Shown here one piece after another: positions 1-8,251 of a DNA stretch of 11,030 nt; the stretch's first letter is position 1; every line of letters begins with the position of its first letter. Below the pieces are notes generated by a model. The model searched no databases and had not been told where the DNA came from. It saw nothing but the letters and a program-made list of their open reading frames with translations. Source of the stretch: Flavobacteriaceae bacterium (lineage in GTDB: Bacteria > Bacteroidota > Bacteroidia > Flavobacteriales > Flavobacteriaceae); assembly GCA_030633225.1 (NCBI GenBank), contig DAOVTF010000033.1:1-11030 (forward strand). The letters are read 5' to 3'. A program made the position numbers and the translations under genes.

Positions 1-2430
1 CAAAACAAAAAAATTAAAGTTGTAAAATTTGGTGGTAAATCATTAGCCAACGGAGAAGGCTTAAATAGAGTTTTAGATATTATTATTGATAAGGTAAATA
101 AGAAAGAAAAAATTGCTATTGTACTATCGGCTAGGGGAAATTCTACAGATGTTTTAGAACAACTTATTGAAGATGCTAAAAACAATAATGACTATATTAA
201 TAATTTTGAAGCTTTTAAAAAGTACCAGCTAGAACCAAACACAGAAATTGATTTTGAGACTGAGTTTGCGCTTTTAAAAAACATATTTGAAGGGGTTCAG
301 CTTTTAGGAGATTATAGCCAAAAAATTAAAGATCAAGTATTAGCACAAGGTGAAATTTTATCCATAAAAATGGTTTCAAAATTGCTAAATGATATAGGTA
401 TTACAGCCAATTTCGTAGATTCTAGAAGCTTGATAAAAACTGATAATAGTTTTGGAGAGGCTACCCCGTTACTAGAAATATCCAAAGAGAATACAAAAAA
501 ACATTTCAATAAAAATGCTAATAAATTACAAATAGTTTCTGGTTTTATTGCTTCAAACGCCTATGGTGAAACCACAACATTAGGTAGAAATGGAAGTAAT
601 TATTCTGCTGCTTTGATAGCTAATTTTTTAGATGCTTCTGAGTTGCAGAATTACACCCATGTAAATGGTATTTATACGGCAAACCCTGATATGGTTTCTA
701 ATGCCCAAAAAATTGAAGAATTGACTTATCAAGAAGCAAATGAATTGGCAAATTTTGGCGCTAATATTTTACACGCCAAAACAATAATACCATTACTAGA
801 AAAGAATATTCCACTTAGATTATTAAACACTTTTGATGAAAATAATAAAGGAACTCTTATAAAATCTCATGCAACTAGTAAAGGTATTCGTTCAGTTACT
901 GTTCAGAACAATGTTTCACTTATTAATTTGGAAGGTCGTGGATTGTTAGGAAGAGTTGGTGTTGATGCACGAATTTTTTCAGCGTTAAGCAAAGAAAATA
1001 TTAGTGTGAGTATTATTTCTCAAGGTTCCTCTGAGCGGGGAATTGGCTTTGTTGTTAATTCTACCGATGCTCAGAATGCGAAAGAAGTTTTAGAGCAAGA
1101 ATTCGCTACCGATTTAAAAACTAAAGATGTAAATCGAATATATATTAAGAATGAGTTATCGATAGTTTCTATTATTGGTCAAAATTTAAGCGATTTTCAC
1201 AAATCATATAATGCTCTTACAATTAATAAAATAAAACCAATTTTAATAAATAATACCGTTACCGGAGATAATATTTGTTTGGTTTTAGAAGAGCGTGATT
1301 TACATAAAGCTGTGAATGTAATTCACGGTCAGATTTTTGGAGTTTCGACCAATATCAATATTGCCATTTTTGGAGTTGGTTTGGTTGGAGGTACATTAAT
1401 TAAACAAATTTTAAAGAGTAAAGAAGATATTTTGAACCGTAAAAATATTAATCTGAATATTTTTGCAGTTAGTAATTCTAAAAAATTATATTTAAGTAAA
1501 AGTGGTTTGTCAGAAAATTGGAAAATCAATTTAAAAAACGTTGCAAAAGATAATTTTACAATAAATGATGTAGTAGGTTTTGCCAAAGAAAATCATTTAG
1601 AAAATTTAATTGCTGTAGATAACACGGCAAGTATAGATTTTATTCAAAATTATATACCAATGATTGCAAATGGTTTTGATTTGGTTTCATCTAATAAAAT
1701 AGCTAATACTATTGATTTTTCTTTTTATAAAAATTTAAGATGGAAGCTAAAAGAAAACGAGAAGAATTATTTATACGAAACCAATGTTGGAGCAGGTTTA
1801 CCTTTAGTAGATACCATAAAATTACTTCATCATTCAGGTGAAAATATTACAAAAATTAAAGGTGTTTTCTCAGGTTCACTAAGTTATTTGTTTAATAATT
1901 TCTCTGTCGAGGATAAAAATTTTAGCGAAATATTATCTGAAGTAGTTAAAAAAGGATTTACTGAGCCAGATCCAAGAGAAGACCTTAGTGGAAATGATGT
2001 TGCAAGAAAATTACTAATTTTGGCTAGAGAATTAGACTTAGAAAATGAATTAGAAGATGTAGAAATTCAAAATTTAATTCCAAAAAAGTTAAGAGAAGGA
2101 ACTTCTAATGAGTTTTTAAGTCGTTTAAACGAACTAGATAATGAATATCAAAGTATAAAAGCCCAACAAAAAGAAAATTATGTTTTAAGATATGTTGGAG
2201 AACTATCGGGTGACCTGTCAAAAACAAAAGGAACATTAGAAGTGAAATTAGTTTCCGTACCTCAAAATAGTTCTTTAGGTCAAATACATGGTTCTGATTC
2301 TATTTTTGAAATATTTACAGAATCTTATGGAGAAAGACCATTGGTAATTCAAGGAGCTGGAGCGGGAGCTAAAGTTACAGCAAGAGGAGTATTTGGAGAT
2401 ATTTTAAGATTAACCGAGAAGGCGATTTAA
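1..2430 (+). CDS. thrA: Bifunctional aspartokinase / homoserine dehydrogenase (5' partial)
   Basis: This enzyme phosphorylates aspartate and reduces aspartate semialdehyde to homoserine, the first and third steps toward threonine and methionine, in the cytoplasm. The frame is open from base 1 with no stop and begins inside the kinase N-terminal strand (KVVKFGGKS at visible residues 6-14), so probably only a few codons are missing; the internal ATG at 370 is not the start. Seen along the 809 visible residues: kinase motif LGRNGSNYSA at about 194-203, two ACT-type regulatory segments at about 297-368 (with SQGSSERGIGFVV) and 385-445, the NAD(P) loop GVGLVGG at about 458-464, and homoserine dehydrogenase signatures TNVGAGLP at about 594 and TEPDPREDLSGNDVARK at about 654-670. 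Order and size match the E. coli ThrA/MetL type. Allosteric feedback through the ACT domains is expected from the family, but the effector cannot be read here. The canonical KFGGTS motif reads KFGGKS. Confidence 0.96.
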   Translation, partial: QNKKIKVVKFGGKSLANGEGLNRVLDIIIDKVNKKEKIAIVLSARGNSTDVLEQLIEDAKNNNDYINNFEAFKKYQLEPNTEIDFETEFALLKNIFEGVQLLGDYSQKIKDQVLAQGEILSIKMVSKLLNDIGITANFVDSRSLIKTDNSFGEATPLLEISKENTKKHFNKNANKLQIVSGFIASNAYGETTTLGRNGSNYSAALIANFLDASELQNYTHVNGIYTANPDMVSNAQKIEELTYQEANELANFGANILHAKTIIPLLEKNIPLRLLNTFDENNKGTLIKSHATSKGIRSVTVQNNVSLINLEGRGLLGRVGVDARIFSALSKENISVSIISQGSSERGIGFVVNSTDAQNAKEVLEQEFATDLKTKDVNRIYIKNELSIVSIIGQNLSDFHKSYNALTINKIKPILINNTVTGDNICLVLEERDLHKAVNVIHGQIFGVSTNINIAIFGVGLVGGTLIKQILKSKEDILNRKNINLNIFAVSNSKKLYLSKSGLSENWKINLKNVAKDNFTINDVVGFAKENHLENLIAVDNTASIDFIQNYIPMIANGFDLVSSNKIANTIDFSFYKNLRWKLKENEKNYLYETNVGAGLPLVDTIKLLHHSGENITKIKGVFSGSLSYLFNNFSVEDKNFSEILSEVVKKGFTEPDPREDLSGNDVARKLLILARELDLENELEDVEIQNLIPKKLREGTSNEFLSRLNELDNEYQSIKAQQKENYVLRYVGELSGDLSKTKGTLEVKLVSVPQNSSLGQIHGSDSIFEIFTESYGERPLVIQGAGAGAKVTARGVFGDILRLTEKAI

Positions 2431-2444
2431 ATAATTGTAAATAG

Positions 2445-3617
2445 ATGAATGCAAAAAAACATTTTGAAACAGAAGCTATAAGAAATCAAACAGAACGTTC
2501 ACAATTCAGTGAACATTCAACACCTTTGTATTTAACATCAAGTTTTGTTTTTGATGATGCCGAAGATATGAGAGCTTCTTTTGCTGAAGAAAATGAAAAA
2601 AATCTATACAGTAGATTTTCAAATCCAAATACTACCGAGTTTGTTGATAAAATAGTTGCTATGGAAGGTGCAGAAAGTGGTTATGCCTTTGCAACCGGTA
2701 TGGCAGCAATATTTTCAACATTTGGAGCTTTATTAAAAAGTGGAGATCATATTGTTTCGGCAAGATCTGTATTTGGTTCTACTCATACTTTGTTTACAAA
2801 ATATTTGCCAAATTGGAATATTGAAACATCATATTTTAAAGTTGATGAAGTAGATAGAATTGAAAGTTTGATTCAGCCAAATACTAAAATAATATATGCC
2901 GAAACCCCAACAAATCCCGCAGTTGATATTCTAGATTTAGAATTACTTGGCAAAATTGCAAAAAAACATAATTTATTATTGGTAATAGATAATTGTTTTG
3001 CAACACCTTATTTACAACAGCCAATTAAATTTGGAGCAGATATTGTAGTTCATTCAGCAACTAAATTGATAGATGGTCAAGGAAGAGTATTAGGTGGAGT
3101 TGCAGTAGGAAAAGAAGATTTAATTCGTGAAATATATTTATTTTCTCGTAATACAGGTCCCGCAATGTCACCTTTTAATGCTTGGGTATTATCAAAGAGT
3201 TTGGAGACTTTGGCAGTTAGAGTAGATAAACATTGTGAAAATGCTTTAAAAGTGGCCGAATATCTAGAAAACAACTCCAATGTGAATTGGGTAAAATATC
3301 CTTTTTTAAGATCACATCCCCAATATGAAGTTGCAAAAAAGCAAATGAAATTTGGTGGAAATATTGTATCTTTTGAATTGAATGGCGGAATTGAAGCTGG
3401 AAGAAATTTTTTAAACAAAATTAAAATGTGCTCCTTATCTGCTAATTTGGGAGATACTCGTACCATAGTAACTCACCCGGCTTCAACAACACACAGTAAG
3501 CTAAGTGAAAAGGATAGATTAGAAGTTAGTATTACCGATGGTTTAGTTAGAATTTCAGTAGGTTTAGAACATATTGATGATATAATTAACGATTTAGATC
3601 AGGCATTAAAAAATTAG
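2445..3617 (+). CDS. metZ: MetZ-like PLP-dependent O-succinyl/O-acetylhomoserine sulfhydrylase
   Basis: This is a Cys/Met-metabolism fold-type I PLP enzyme that probably makes homocysteine from an activated homoserine and sulfide. Visible motifs are the phosphate-contact YSRFSNPN (residues 55-62), ATGMAAI (83-89), ETPTNP (153-158), the cofactor-binding Asp182 in IDNCFATP, and the PLP lysine Lys207 in HSATK. The SATK motif is followed by DGQGRVLGG, the form typical of MetZ rather than of cystathionine enzymes, which favours direct sulfhydrylation. The 390 residues are a normal full length. It starts 14 nt after the thrA stop and ends 1 nt before the next gene, so co-transcription is very likely. 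Whether the acyl donor is succinyl- or acetylhomoserine cannot be decided, because no acyltransferase lies in the window. Cystathionine gamma-synthase/lyase activity is the main alternative. Confidence 0.88.
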   Translation: MNAKKHFETEAIRNQTERSQFSEHSTPLYLTSSFVFDDAEDMRASFAEENEKNLYSRFSNPNTTEFVDKIVAMEGAESGYAFATGMAAIFSTFGALLKSGDHIVSARSVFGSTHTLFTKYLPNWNIETSYFKVDEVDRIESLIQPNTKIIYAETPTNPAVDILDLELLGKIAKKHNLLLVIDNCFATPYLQQPIKFGADIVVHSATKLIDGQGRVLGGVAVGKEDLIREIYLFSRNTGPAMSPFNAWVLSKSLETLAVRVDKHCENALKVAEYLENNSNVNWVKYPFLRSHPQYEVAKKQMKFGGNIVSFELNGGIEAGRNFLNKIKMCSLSANLGDTRTIVTHPASTTHSKLSEKDRLEVSITDGLVRISVGLEHIDDIINDLDQALKN

Positions 3618-3618
3618 A

Positions 3619-4116
3619 ATGCAGTTAAATAAAAAGCATAAGCATCATGTCCATGGCGAAACCAATAGAAGAAGTATGGTTAAAGCCCTAACCTGGCGTG
3701 TAATTGCCAGTCTGGACACAACAGTTATTGCATATTTTGTAACTGGAGGTGATATAAAAAAAGCTGTTGCAATAGGTGGTTTTGAAATATTAACCAAATT
3801 GGGGATTTACTATTTTCACGAAAGGGCATGGAATAAAATTAAATGGGGCAAAAGAATTGAAGATCTACCAGGAGAAAAAACTGCTGATACCAAGAGACGT
3901 AGTTTAGTAAAGGCAACAACCTGGAGAATTTTAGGAACTCTAGATACTTTTATTCTATCTAGTGTTTTTACAAAAAATGTTAAACATGCAACAGGAATAG
4001 CTTTAATCGAATTAATTACAAAACCTATACTGTATTTTTTCCACGAAAGATTTTGGAATAATGTTATATGGGGGAAAAGAGAATTTGAAGAAATAAAAAA
4101 TGAAAATAAGAATTAA
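3619..4116 (+). CDS. Small membrane protein with two tandem DUF2061 repeats
   Basis: The function is unknown. The 165 residues hold two similar units, about 17-78 and 93-153. Each opens with RRS(M/L)VKA(L/T)TWR followed by a hydrophobic stretch containing LDT. Each closes with FHER(A/F)WN...WGK after a second hydrophobic stretch. This is the DUF2061 pattern, with about two membrane-spanning helices per unit and basic/Trp-rich ends, so an inner-membrane protein with four short helices is likely. The N-terminus is His/Lys rich (KKHKHHVHGE, residues 5-14). The gene begins 1 nt after the metZ stop and overlaps the next gene by 17 nt, so it is embedded in the methionine operon. A role in sulfur or amino-acid transport, or support of a membrane-linked step, is inference from position only. 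There is no signal peptide and no catalytic motif that I recognise. Confidence 0.9.
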   Translation: MQLNKKHKHHVHGETNRRSMVKALTWRVIASLDTTVIAYFVTGGDIKKAVAIGGFEILTKLGIYYFHERAWNKIKWGKRIEDLPGEKTADTKRRSLVKATTWRILGTLDTFILSSVFTKNVKHATGIALIELITKPILYFFHERFWNNVIWGKREFEEIKNENKN

Positions 4117-5110
4117 AGATATATTGCAAGAGAGAATATTGGTATTAGATGGTGCCATGGGTACCATGCTACAACAATATAGCTTTACAGAAGAAGATTT
4201 TAGAGGAGAACGATTTAAAGATTATAAATCTCCCTTAAAGGGGAATAACGACTTGCTATCAATTACCCAACCTGAAGCTATAAAGGAGATCCATAGAAAA
4301 TATTTAAAAGCTGGTGCAGATATTATTGAAACTAATACTTTTTCAGGAACATCCATAGCAATGGCAGATTATAAAATGGAAGATTTGGTTTATGAACTAA
4401 ATTATGAATCGGCAAAAATCGCTAAAGAAGTTGCTAATGAATTCAATTCAAGAGAGCCAAATAAACCAAGATTTGTAGCGGGGTCAATAGGGCCAACAAA
4501 TCGTACGGCAAGCATGTCGCCAGATGTTAATGACCCTGGATTTAGAGCTGTTACATTTGAAGATTTGAGAATTGCATATAAAGCACAGATAGAGGCTTTA
4601 GTAGATGGAGGAGTTGATTTATTATTAGTAGAAACCGTTTTTGACACCTTAAATGCAAAAGCTGCATTATTTGCAATTGAAGAGGTGAAAGCCGAAAGAA
4701 ATATTGAAATTCCAATTATGTTAAGCGGAACAATTACAGATGCAAGCGGTCGTACTTTATCAGGTCAAACTGCCGAGGCATTTCTGATTTCGGTTTCGCA
4801 TATTCCTTTGTTAACTATAGGATTTAACTGTGCGTTAGGAGCCAATTTATTACAGCCACATTTAGAAACAATCGCTCCTAAAACAAATTTTGCAATTTCT
4901 GCACATCCCAATGCGGGTTTACCAAATGCTTTTGGAGAATATGATGAAACTCCAGAGCAAATGGCTACTCAAATAGAAGAGTATTTAAAAAAAGATTTGA
5001 TTAATATTATTGGAGGTTGTTGTGGTACAACTCCTGCTCATATTACCGCTATTGCGGAAGTTGCTAAGAGGTATAAACCAAGAAATCTAAAGGTTAAAGT
5101 AAAAAGTTAA
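4100..5110 (+). CDS. metH: Methionine synthase, homocysteine-binding (zinc) half of a split MetH
   Basis: This is the N-terminal module of cobalamin-dependent methionine synthase. It binds and deprotonates homocysteine at a zinc site so that it can accept the methyl group from methylcobalamin. Residues 14-23 (LVLDGAMGTM), ETNTF (77-81), GPTNRTASMSPDVNDP (131-146) and SGTITDASGRTLSGQT (209-224) closely follow the E. coli MetH N-terminus. The three zinc cysteines are visible: Cys244 in FNCALG, and Cys307 and Cys308 in GGCCGTTP. The 336-residue protein ends just where E. coli MetH continues into the folate domain. The rest is encoded by the next gene, so this is a true domain split and not a truncation. 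The ATG lies inside the last codons of the DUF2061 gene (17-nt overlap), which suggests translational coupling. An independent S-methyltransferase (BHMT/MmuM type) is less likely given the adjacent partner. Confidence 0.93.
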   Translation: MKIRIKDILQERILVLDGAMGTMLQQYSFTEEDFRGERFKDYKSPLKGNNDLLSITQPEAIKEIHRKYLKAGADIIETNTFSGTSIAMADYKMEDLVYELNYESAKIAKEVANEFNSREPNKPRFVAGSIGPTNRTASMSPDVNDPGFRAVTFEDLRIAYKAQIEALVDGGVDLLLVETVFDTLNAKAALFAIEEVKAERNIEIPIMLSGTITDASGRTLSGQTAEAFLISVSHIPLLTIGFNCALGANLLQPHLETIAPKTNFAISAHPNAGLPNAFGEYDETPEQMATQIEEYLKKDLINIIGGCCGTTPAHITAIAEVAKRYKPRNLKVKVKS

Positions 5111-5140
5111 AAGCCCAATTTTTAAGAGGGGTAAGGGATA
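5111..5140 (+). repeat. Possible degenerate arm of the local GC-rich palindromic repeat
   Basis: Directly after the metH1 stop there is AAGCCC, then an A/T run, then GAGGGGTAAGGG. AAGCCC matches the outer edge of the repeats at 6399 and 8252. GAGGGGTAAGGG resembles the GAGGGGTTAG of the arm at 8342-8362. The order (outer edge followed by an opposite-type arm) could be a collapsed remnant. The match is short and imperfect. The rest of this 72-nt gap (to 5182) shows no gene, and I see no terminator, so read-through into the second metH gene is expected. Confidence 0.3.
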
Positions 5141-5182
5141 TGTAGAACAATCCATAAATATAAGAATAGAGTTGATTAGATT

Positions 5183-8100
5183 ATGCAATTAGAGAGAAAG
5201 TATCTTAAGTTATCAGGCCTAGAGCCACTAATAATTGATGAAAATAGCAATTTTGTTAATGTTGGTGAGAGAACAAATGTTGCAGGGTCTCGCAAATTTC
5301 TTCGATTAATAAAAGAAGAAAAATTTGATGAAGCTTTGGCTATTGCTCGTCATCAAGTAGATGGTGGAGCTCAAATTATCGATATTAATATGGACGATGG
5401 TTTGATTGATGGTAAAGAAGCTATGGTGCGATTTTTAAACTTAATTTCTGCTGAGCCTGATATTTGTAGAGTTCCTATAATGATTGATAGCTCAAAATGG
5501 GAGATTATTGAAGCGGGATTACAAGTTGTACAAGGAAAATGTGTGGTAAACTCGATTTCCTTAAAAGAAGGTGAAGAGAATTTTATCAATCAGGCAGTAA
5601 AAATCAAACGTTATGGTGCTGCAATTATAGTAATGGCATTTGATGAGGTAGGTCAAGCAGATAATTATAAGCGCCGTATTGAAATTGCACAACGCTCTTA
5701 TCATATTTTGGTTAATAAAGTTGGATTTCCTTCTGAAGATATCATTTTTGATCTCAATATTTTTCCTGTAGCAACAGGAATGGATGAACATAAAAAAAAT
5801 GCAACTGATTTTATTGAAGCAACAAAATGGGTTAGAGAAAATTTACCTAATGTAAGTGTAAGTGGAGGTTTAAGTAATGTTTCTTTCTCTTTTAGAGGAA
5901 ACAATACTGTTCGAGAAGCCATGCATTCAGTTTTTCTATACTATGCCATTCAAGCGGGAATGAATATGGGTATTGTAAATCCTGCTATGCTTGAAATTTA
6001 TGATGATATTCCAAAAGATTTATTAGAAAGAGTTGAAGATGTAATTTTAAATAGAAGAGACGACGCAACAGAGCGTTTATTAGATTTTGCTGAAACAGTA
6101 AAAGGTTCAAAAAAAGAAAAAGTTATTGATGAAGCTTGGCGAAAAGACCCAATTCAAGATAGAATAACTCATGCCTTAGTAAAAGGAATAGATACTTATA
6201 TTATTGAAGATGTTGAAGAAGCAAGGCAAATTGTTGATAGTCCGATTGAGATAATAGAAAGTCATTTAATGATTGGGATGGATGTTGTTGGAGATTTATT
6301 TGGGTCTGGAAAAATGTTCTTGCCTCAAGTAGTTAAATCCGCAAGGGTAATGAAAAAAGCAGTAGCTTATTTAAATCCTTTTATTGAGGAGGCAAAAAAA
6401 GCCCCTAAATCCCCAAAGGGGACTTATCATTGGGAAACGGCAAATCCTGTATTATATGGTTTACTTAAAGAGTATGCCATAAAAATGAGAAATCAACCAA
6501 CAGAAGCTGAAGCTTTATTATGGGATGTGATTAAAGGAAAACAATTAGAAGGATTTAAGTTTAGAAGACAACATATTATAGGTGAATATATAACTGATTT
6601 TATTTGTTTGAAAGAAAACTTAATTATTGAAGTTGACGGTTTAATTCATCAATTACCAGAAAATAAAACAAGTGATGAGGAAAGAACAAAATGGTTAGAA
6701 CTTGAGGGATATCGGGTAATAAGATTTAGAAATTATGAGGTTCTTTCTAATTTAGATAAAGTTCTTGAAAAAATCGCAAAAGCATTGGCAGTTCCCCCTT
6801 CGGGGGTTAGGGGGCACGGAAAAATTTTAATGGCTACTGTAAAAGGTGATGTTCATGATATAGGTAAAAATATTGTAAGCGTAGTTTTGGGTTGTAATAA
6901 CTATGAAATAATTGATTTGGGAGTTATGGTGCCGCCCGAAAAAATAATTGAAACTGCTAAAAAAGAGAAGGTAGATATTGTTGGTTTGTCAGGCTTAATT
7001 ACACCTTCGTTAGATGAAATGGTGTATTTAGCTAAAGAAATGGAGCGACAAAATTTTACAGTTCCTTTGTTAATTGGTGGAGCTACAACCTCAAAAGCAC
7101 ATACTGCAGTTAAAATAAATCCTGAATATAAAAATGCAGTGGTTCATGTAAACGATGCGTCAAGAGCAGTAACTGTAGTTGGAGATTTATTGAATAGAAA
7201 ATCTTCTAATAATTATGTTGCTAATTTAAAAAAGGATTATGAAGAGTTTCGTGAAAAATTCCTAAAAAGAGGAAAAACAAAAAACTATTTAAGCCTAGAA
7301 AAGGCTCGTGAGAATAAATTTAATATTGAATGGAAAGAAACTACAATTGTAAAACCAAAAGAAATGGGAATACAAATGTTGAAACAAATTTCTTTAAAAG
7401 AATTATACCCTTATTTCGATTGGCAACCCTTTTTTATTTCATGGGATTTACACGGTAAATTTCCTGAGATTTTAAATGATGAAAAAATTGGAGAACAAGC
7501 AACGCAATTATATGAAGATACTCAAAAAATGATTGAACAAATTATTGAAAATCAATTATTAAAACCCAAAGCAGTTTTTGGATTGTTTGAAGCAAATACA
7601 ATTAATGATGATGATATTTCAGTAAGAAAGAATGGAAAAGAAATTACTATTTTTAGAACTTTACGCCAGCAATTACAAAAAAAACAAGGTATACCTAATT
7701 TGGCGTTAGCCGATTTTGTAGCTCCAAATAGTTCCAGTTTAACCGATTATATGGGTACTTTTTGTGTATCCATTTTTGGAGCAGATGAATTGGCAAGTAG
7801 TTATAAAGAAAAGCATGATGATTATAATGCAATATTGGTTCAAGCTATAGCAGATAGATTTGCAGAGGCTTTTGCCGAATATTTACACAAACAAATTAGA
7901 ACAAAACATTGGGGTTATTCTGAGAATGAAAGTTTAAATAATGATGATTTGATCAAAGAAAAATATAAAGGGATTAGACCTGCACCAGGCTATCCAGCTT
8001 GCCCAGATCATTTAGAAAAAGAAACGATTTGGGATTTGTTAGAAGTTGAAAAAATAATTGGAGTAAAACTTACAGAAAGTATGGCTATGTGGCCAGCTGC

Positions 8101-8251
8101 AAGTGTATCAGGTTATTATTTTGCAAATGATGCTTCAAAATATTTTGGTTTAGGAAAAATAACCAAAGATCAAGTTATTGATTATGCAAATAGAAAAGGA
8201 ATTAGTATTGAAAAAGCTGAAAAATGGCTGCAACCAAATTTAACGGACTAA
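5183..8251 (+). CDS. metH: Methionine synthase, folate/B12/reactivation half, with an in-frame DUF559 nuclease insertion
   Basis: This half carries the methyl-tetrahydrofolate, cobalamin and reactivation modules and works with the separate homocysteine subunit. Domains in order: pterin-binding domain about 1-320 ([36 protein letters not shown]-like NNTVREA), four-helix cap about 325-405 ([21 protein letters not shown]), an extra segment 407-544, cobalamin domain about 546-690 with DVHDIGK (His558 is the cobalt ligand by homology), SGLITPS and GGATTSKAH, and the AdoMet reactivation domain to the end ([26 protein letters not shown]). The extra 138 residues resemble a DUF559/Vsr-like PD-(D/E)XK endonuclease: [40 protein letters not shown]. 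Conserved MetH sequence resumes at [11 protein letters not shown] without any frame change, and all B12 residues are present, so activity is plausible. The product is 1022 residues; without the insertion it would be about 884, the size expected for this half. Confidence 0.95.
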   Translation: MQLERKYLKLSGLEPLIIDENSNFVNVGERTNVAGSRKFLRLIKEEKFDEALAIARHQVDGGAQIIDINMDDGLIDGKEAMVRFLNLISAEPDICRVPIMIDSSKWEIIEAGLQVVQGKCVVNSISLKEGEENFINQAVKIKRYGAAIIVMAFDEVGQADNYKRRIEIAQRSYHILVNKVGFPSEDIIFDLNIFPVATGMDEHKKNATDFIEATKWVRENLPNVSVSGGLSNVSFSFRGNNTVREAMHSVFLYYAIQAGMNMGIVNPAMLEIYDDIPKDLLERVEDVILNRRDDATERLLDFAETVKGSKKEKVIDEAWRKDPIQDRITHALVKGIDTYIIEDVEEARQIVDSPIEIIESHLMIGMDVVGDLFGSGKMFLPQVVKSARVMKKAVAYLNPFIEEAKKAPKSPKGTYHWETANPVLYGLLKEYAIKMRNQPTEAEALLWDVIKGKQLEGFKFRRQHIIGEYITDFICLKENLIIEVDGLIHQLPENKTSDEERTKWLELEGYRVIRFRNYEVLSNLDKVLEKIAKALAVPPSGVRGHGKILMATVKGDVHDIGKNIVSVVLGCNNYEIIDLGVMVPPEKIIETAKKEKVDIVGLSGLITPSLDEMVYLAKEMERQNFTVPLLIGGATTSKAHTAVKINPEYKNAVVHVNDASRAVTVVGDLLNRKSSNNYVANLKKDYEEFREKFLKRGKTKNYLSLEKARENKFNIEWKETTIVKPKEMGIQMLKQISLKELYPYFDWQPFFISWDLHGKFPEILNDEKIGEQATQLYEDTQKMIEQIIENQLLKPKAVFGLFEANTINDDDISVRKNGKEITIFRTLRQQLQKKQGIPNLALADFVAPNSSSLTDYMGTFCVSIFGADELASSYKEKHDDYNAILVQAIADRFAEAFAEYLHKQIRTKHWGYSENESLNNDDLIKEKYKGIRPAPGYPACPDHLEKETIWDLLEVEKIIGVKLTESMAMWPAASVSGYYFANDASKYFGLGKITKDQVIDYANRKGISIEKAEKWLQPNLTD
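6401..6425 (+). repeat. Left terminal inverted repeat / hairpin of the DUF559 element
   Basis: Within this arm TCCCC (6410-6414) pairs with GGGGA (6418-6422) around an AAA loop, preceded by GCCCCTAA. Its reverse complement aligns with the right arm at 6791-6815 with only a few mismatches. It is GC-rich against very AT-rich flanks and is translated as APKSPKGT. Confidence 0.8.
6791..6815 (-). repeat. Right terminal inverted repeat / hairpin of the DUF559 element
   Basis: CCCCC (6794-6798) pairs with GGGGG (6802-6806) around a TTC loop, followed by TTAGGGGGC, which mirrors GCCCCTAA at the left edge. It is translated as VPPSGVRG and is immediately followed by the conserved start of the cobalamin domain. 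Confidence 0.8.

Larger units (their letters stand above)
6401..6815 (+). mobile_element. In-frame palindromic element encoding a DUF559 nuclease, inserted in metH
   Basis: The segment is bounded by imperfect inverted repeats of about 25 bp (6401-6425 and 6791-6815): GCCCCTAA at the left edge pairs with TTAGGGGGC at the right edge. From 6401 to 6814 it spans 414 nt, exactly 138 codons, so the host frame is preserved. The centre (residues about 417-534 of the host protein) is a DUF559 domain with likely active-site residues Asp472 (in TDF), Glu483 and Asp485 (in EVDG), and His489. The termini encode only filler (APKSPKGT and VPPSGVRG). No intein splice residues (Cys/Ser at the start, His-Asn at the end) and no recombinase are present. 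I infer a mobile or formerly mobile element, comparable in concept to the Rickettsia palindromic elements that sit in frame in genes, but carrying its own nuclease. A target-site duplication is not evident. Confidence 0.75.

Noticed and set aside
370..2430. ATG at 370 as the start of thrA
   Set aside because: The same frame is open back to base 1 and encodes the essential kinase motif KFGGKS and the following aspartokinase sequence, so 370 is internal.
3077..3466. Long antisense open frame within metZ, and similar ones within thrA and metH
   Set aside because: They are complementary-strand shadows of well-supported genes, with no family resemblance and no promoter or start context.
5763..5780. 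TTCCTGT/ACAGGAA hairpin in metH
   Set aside because: It is short and lies in a region coding for a conserved MetH stretch (FPVATGM), so chance is the simplest explanation.
6401..6815. The insertion as an intein or a self-splicing intron
   Set aside because: There is no Cys/Ser first residue, no His-Asn end followed by Cys/Ser/Thr, no splicing blocks, and the whole segment is an open reading frame with no intron core visible.
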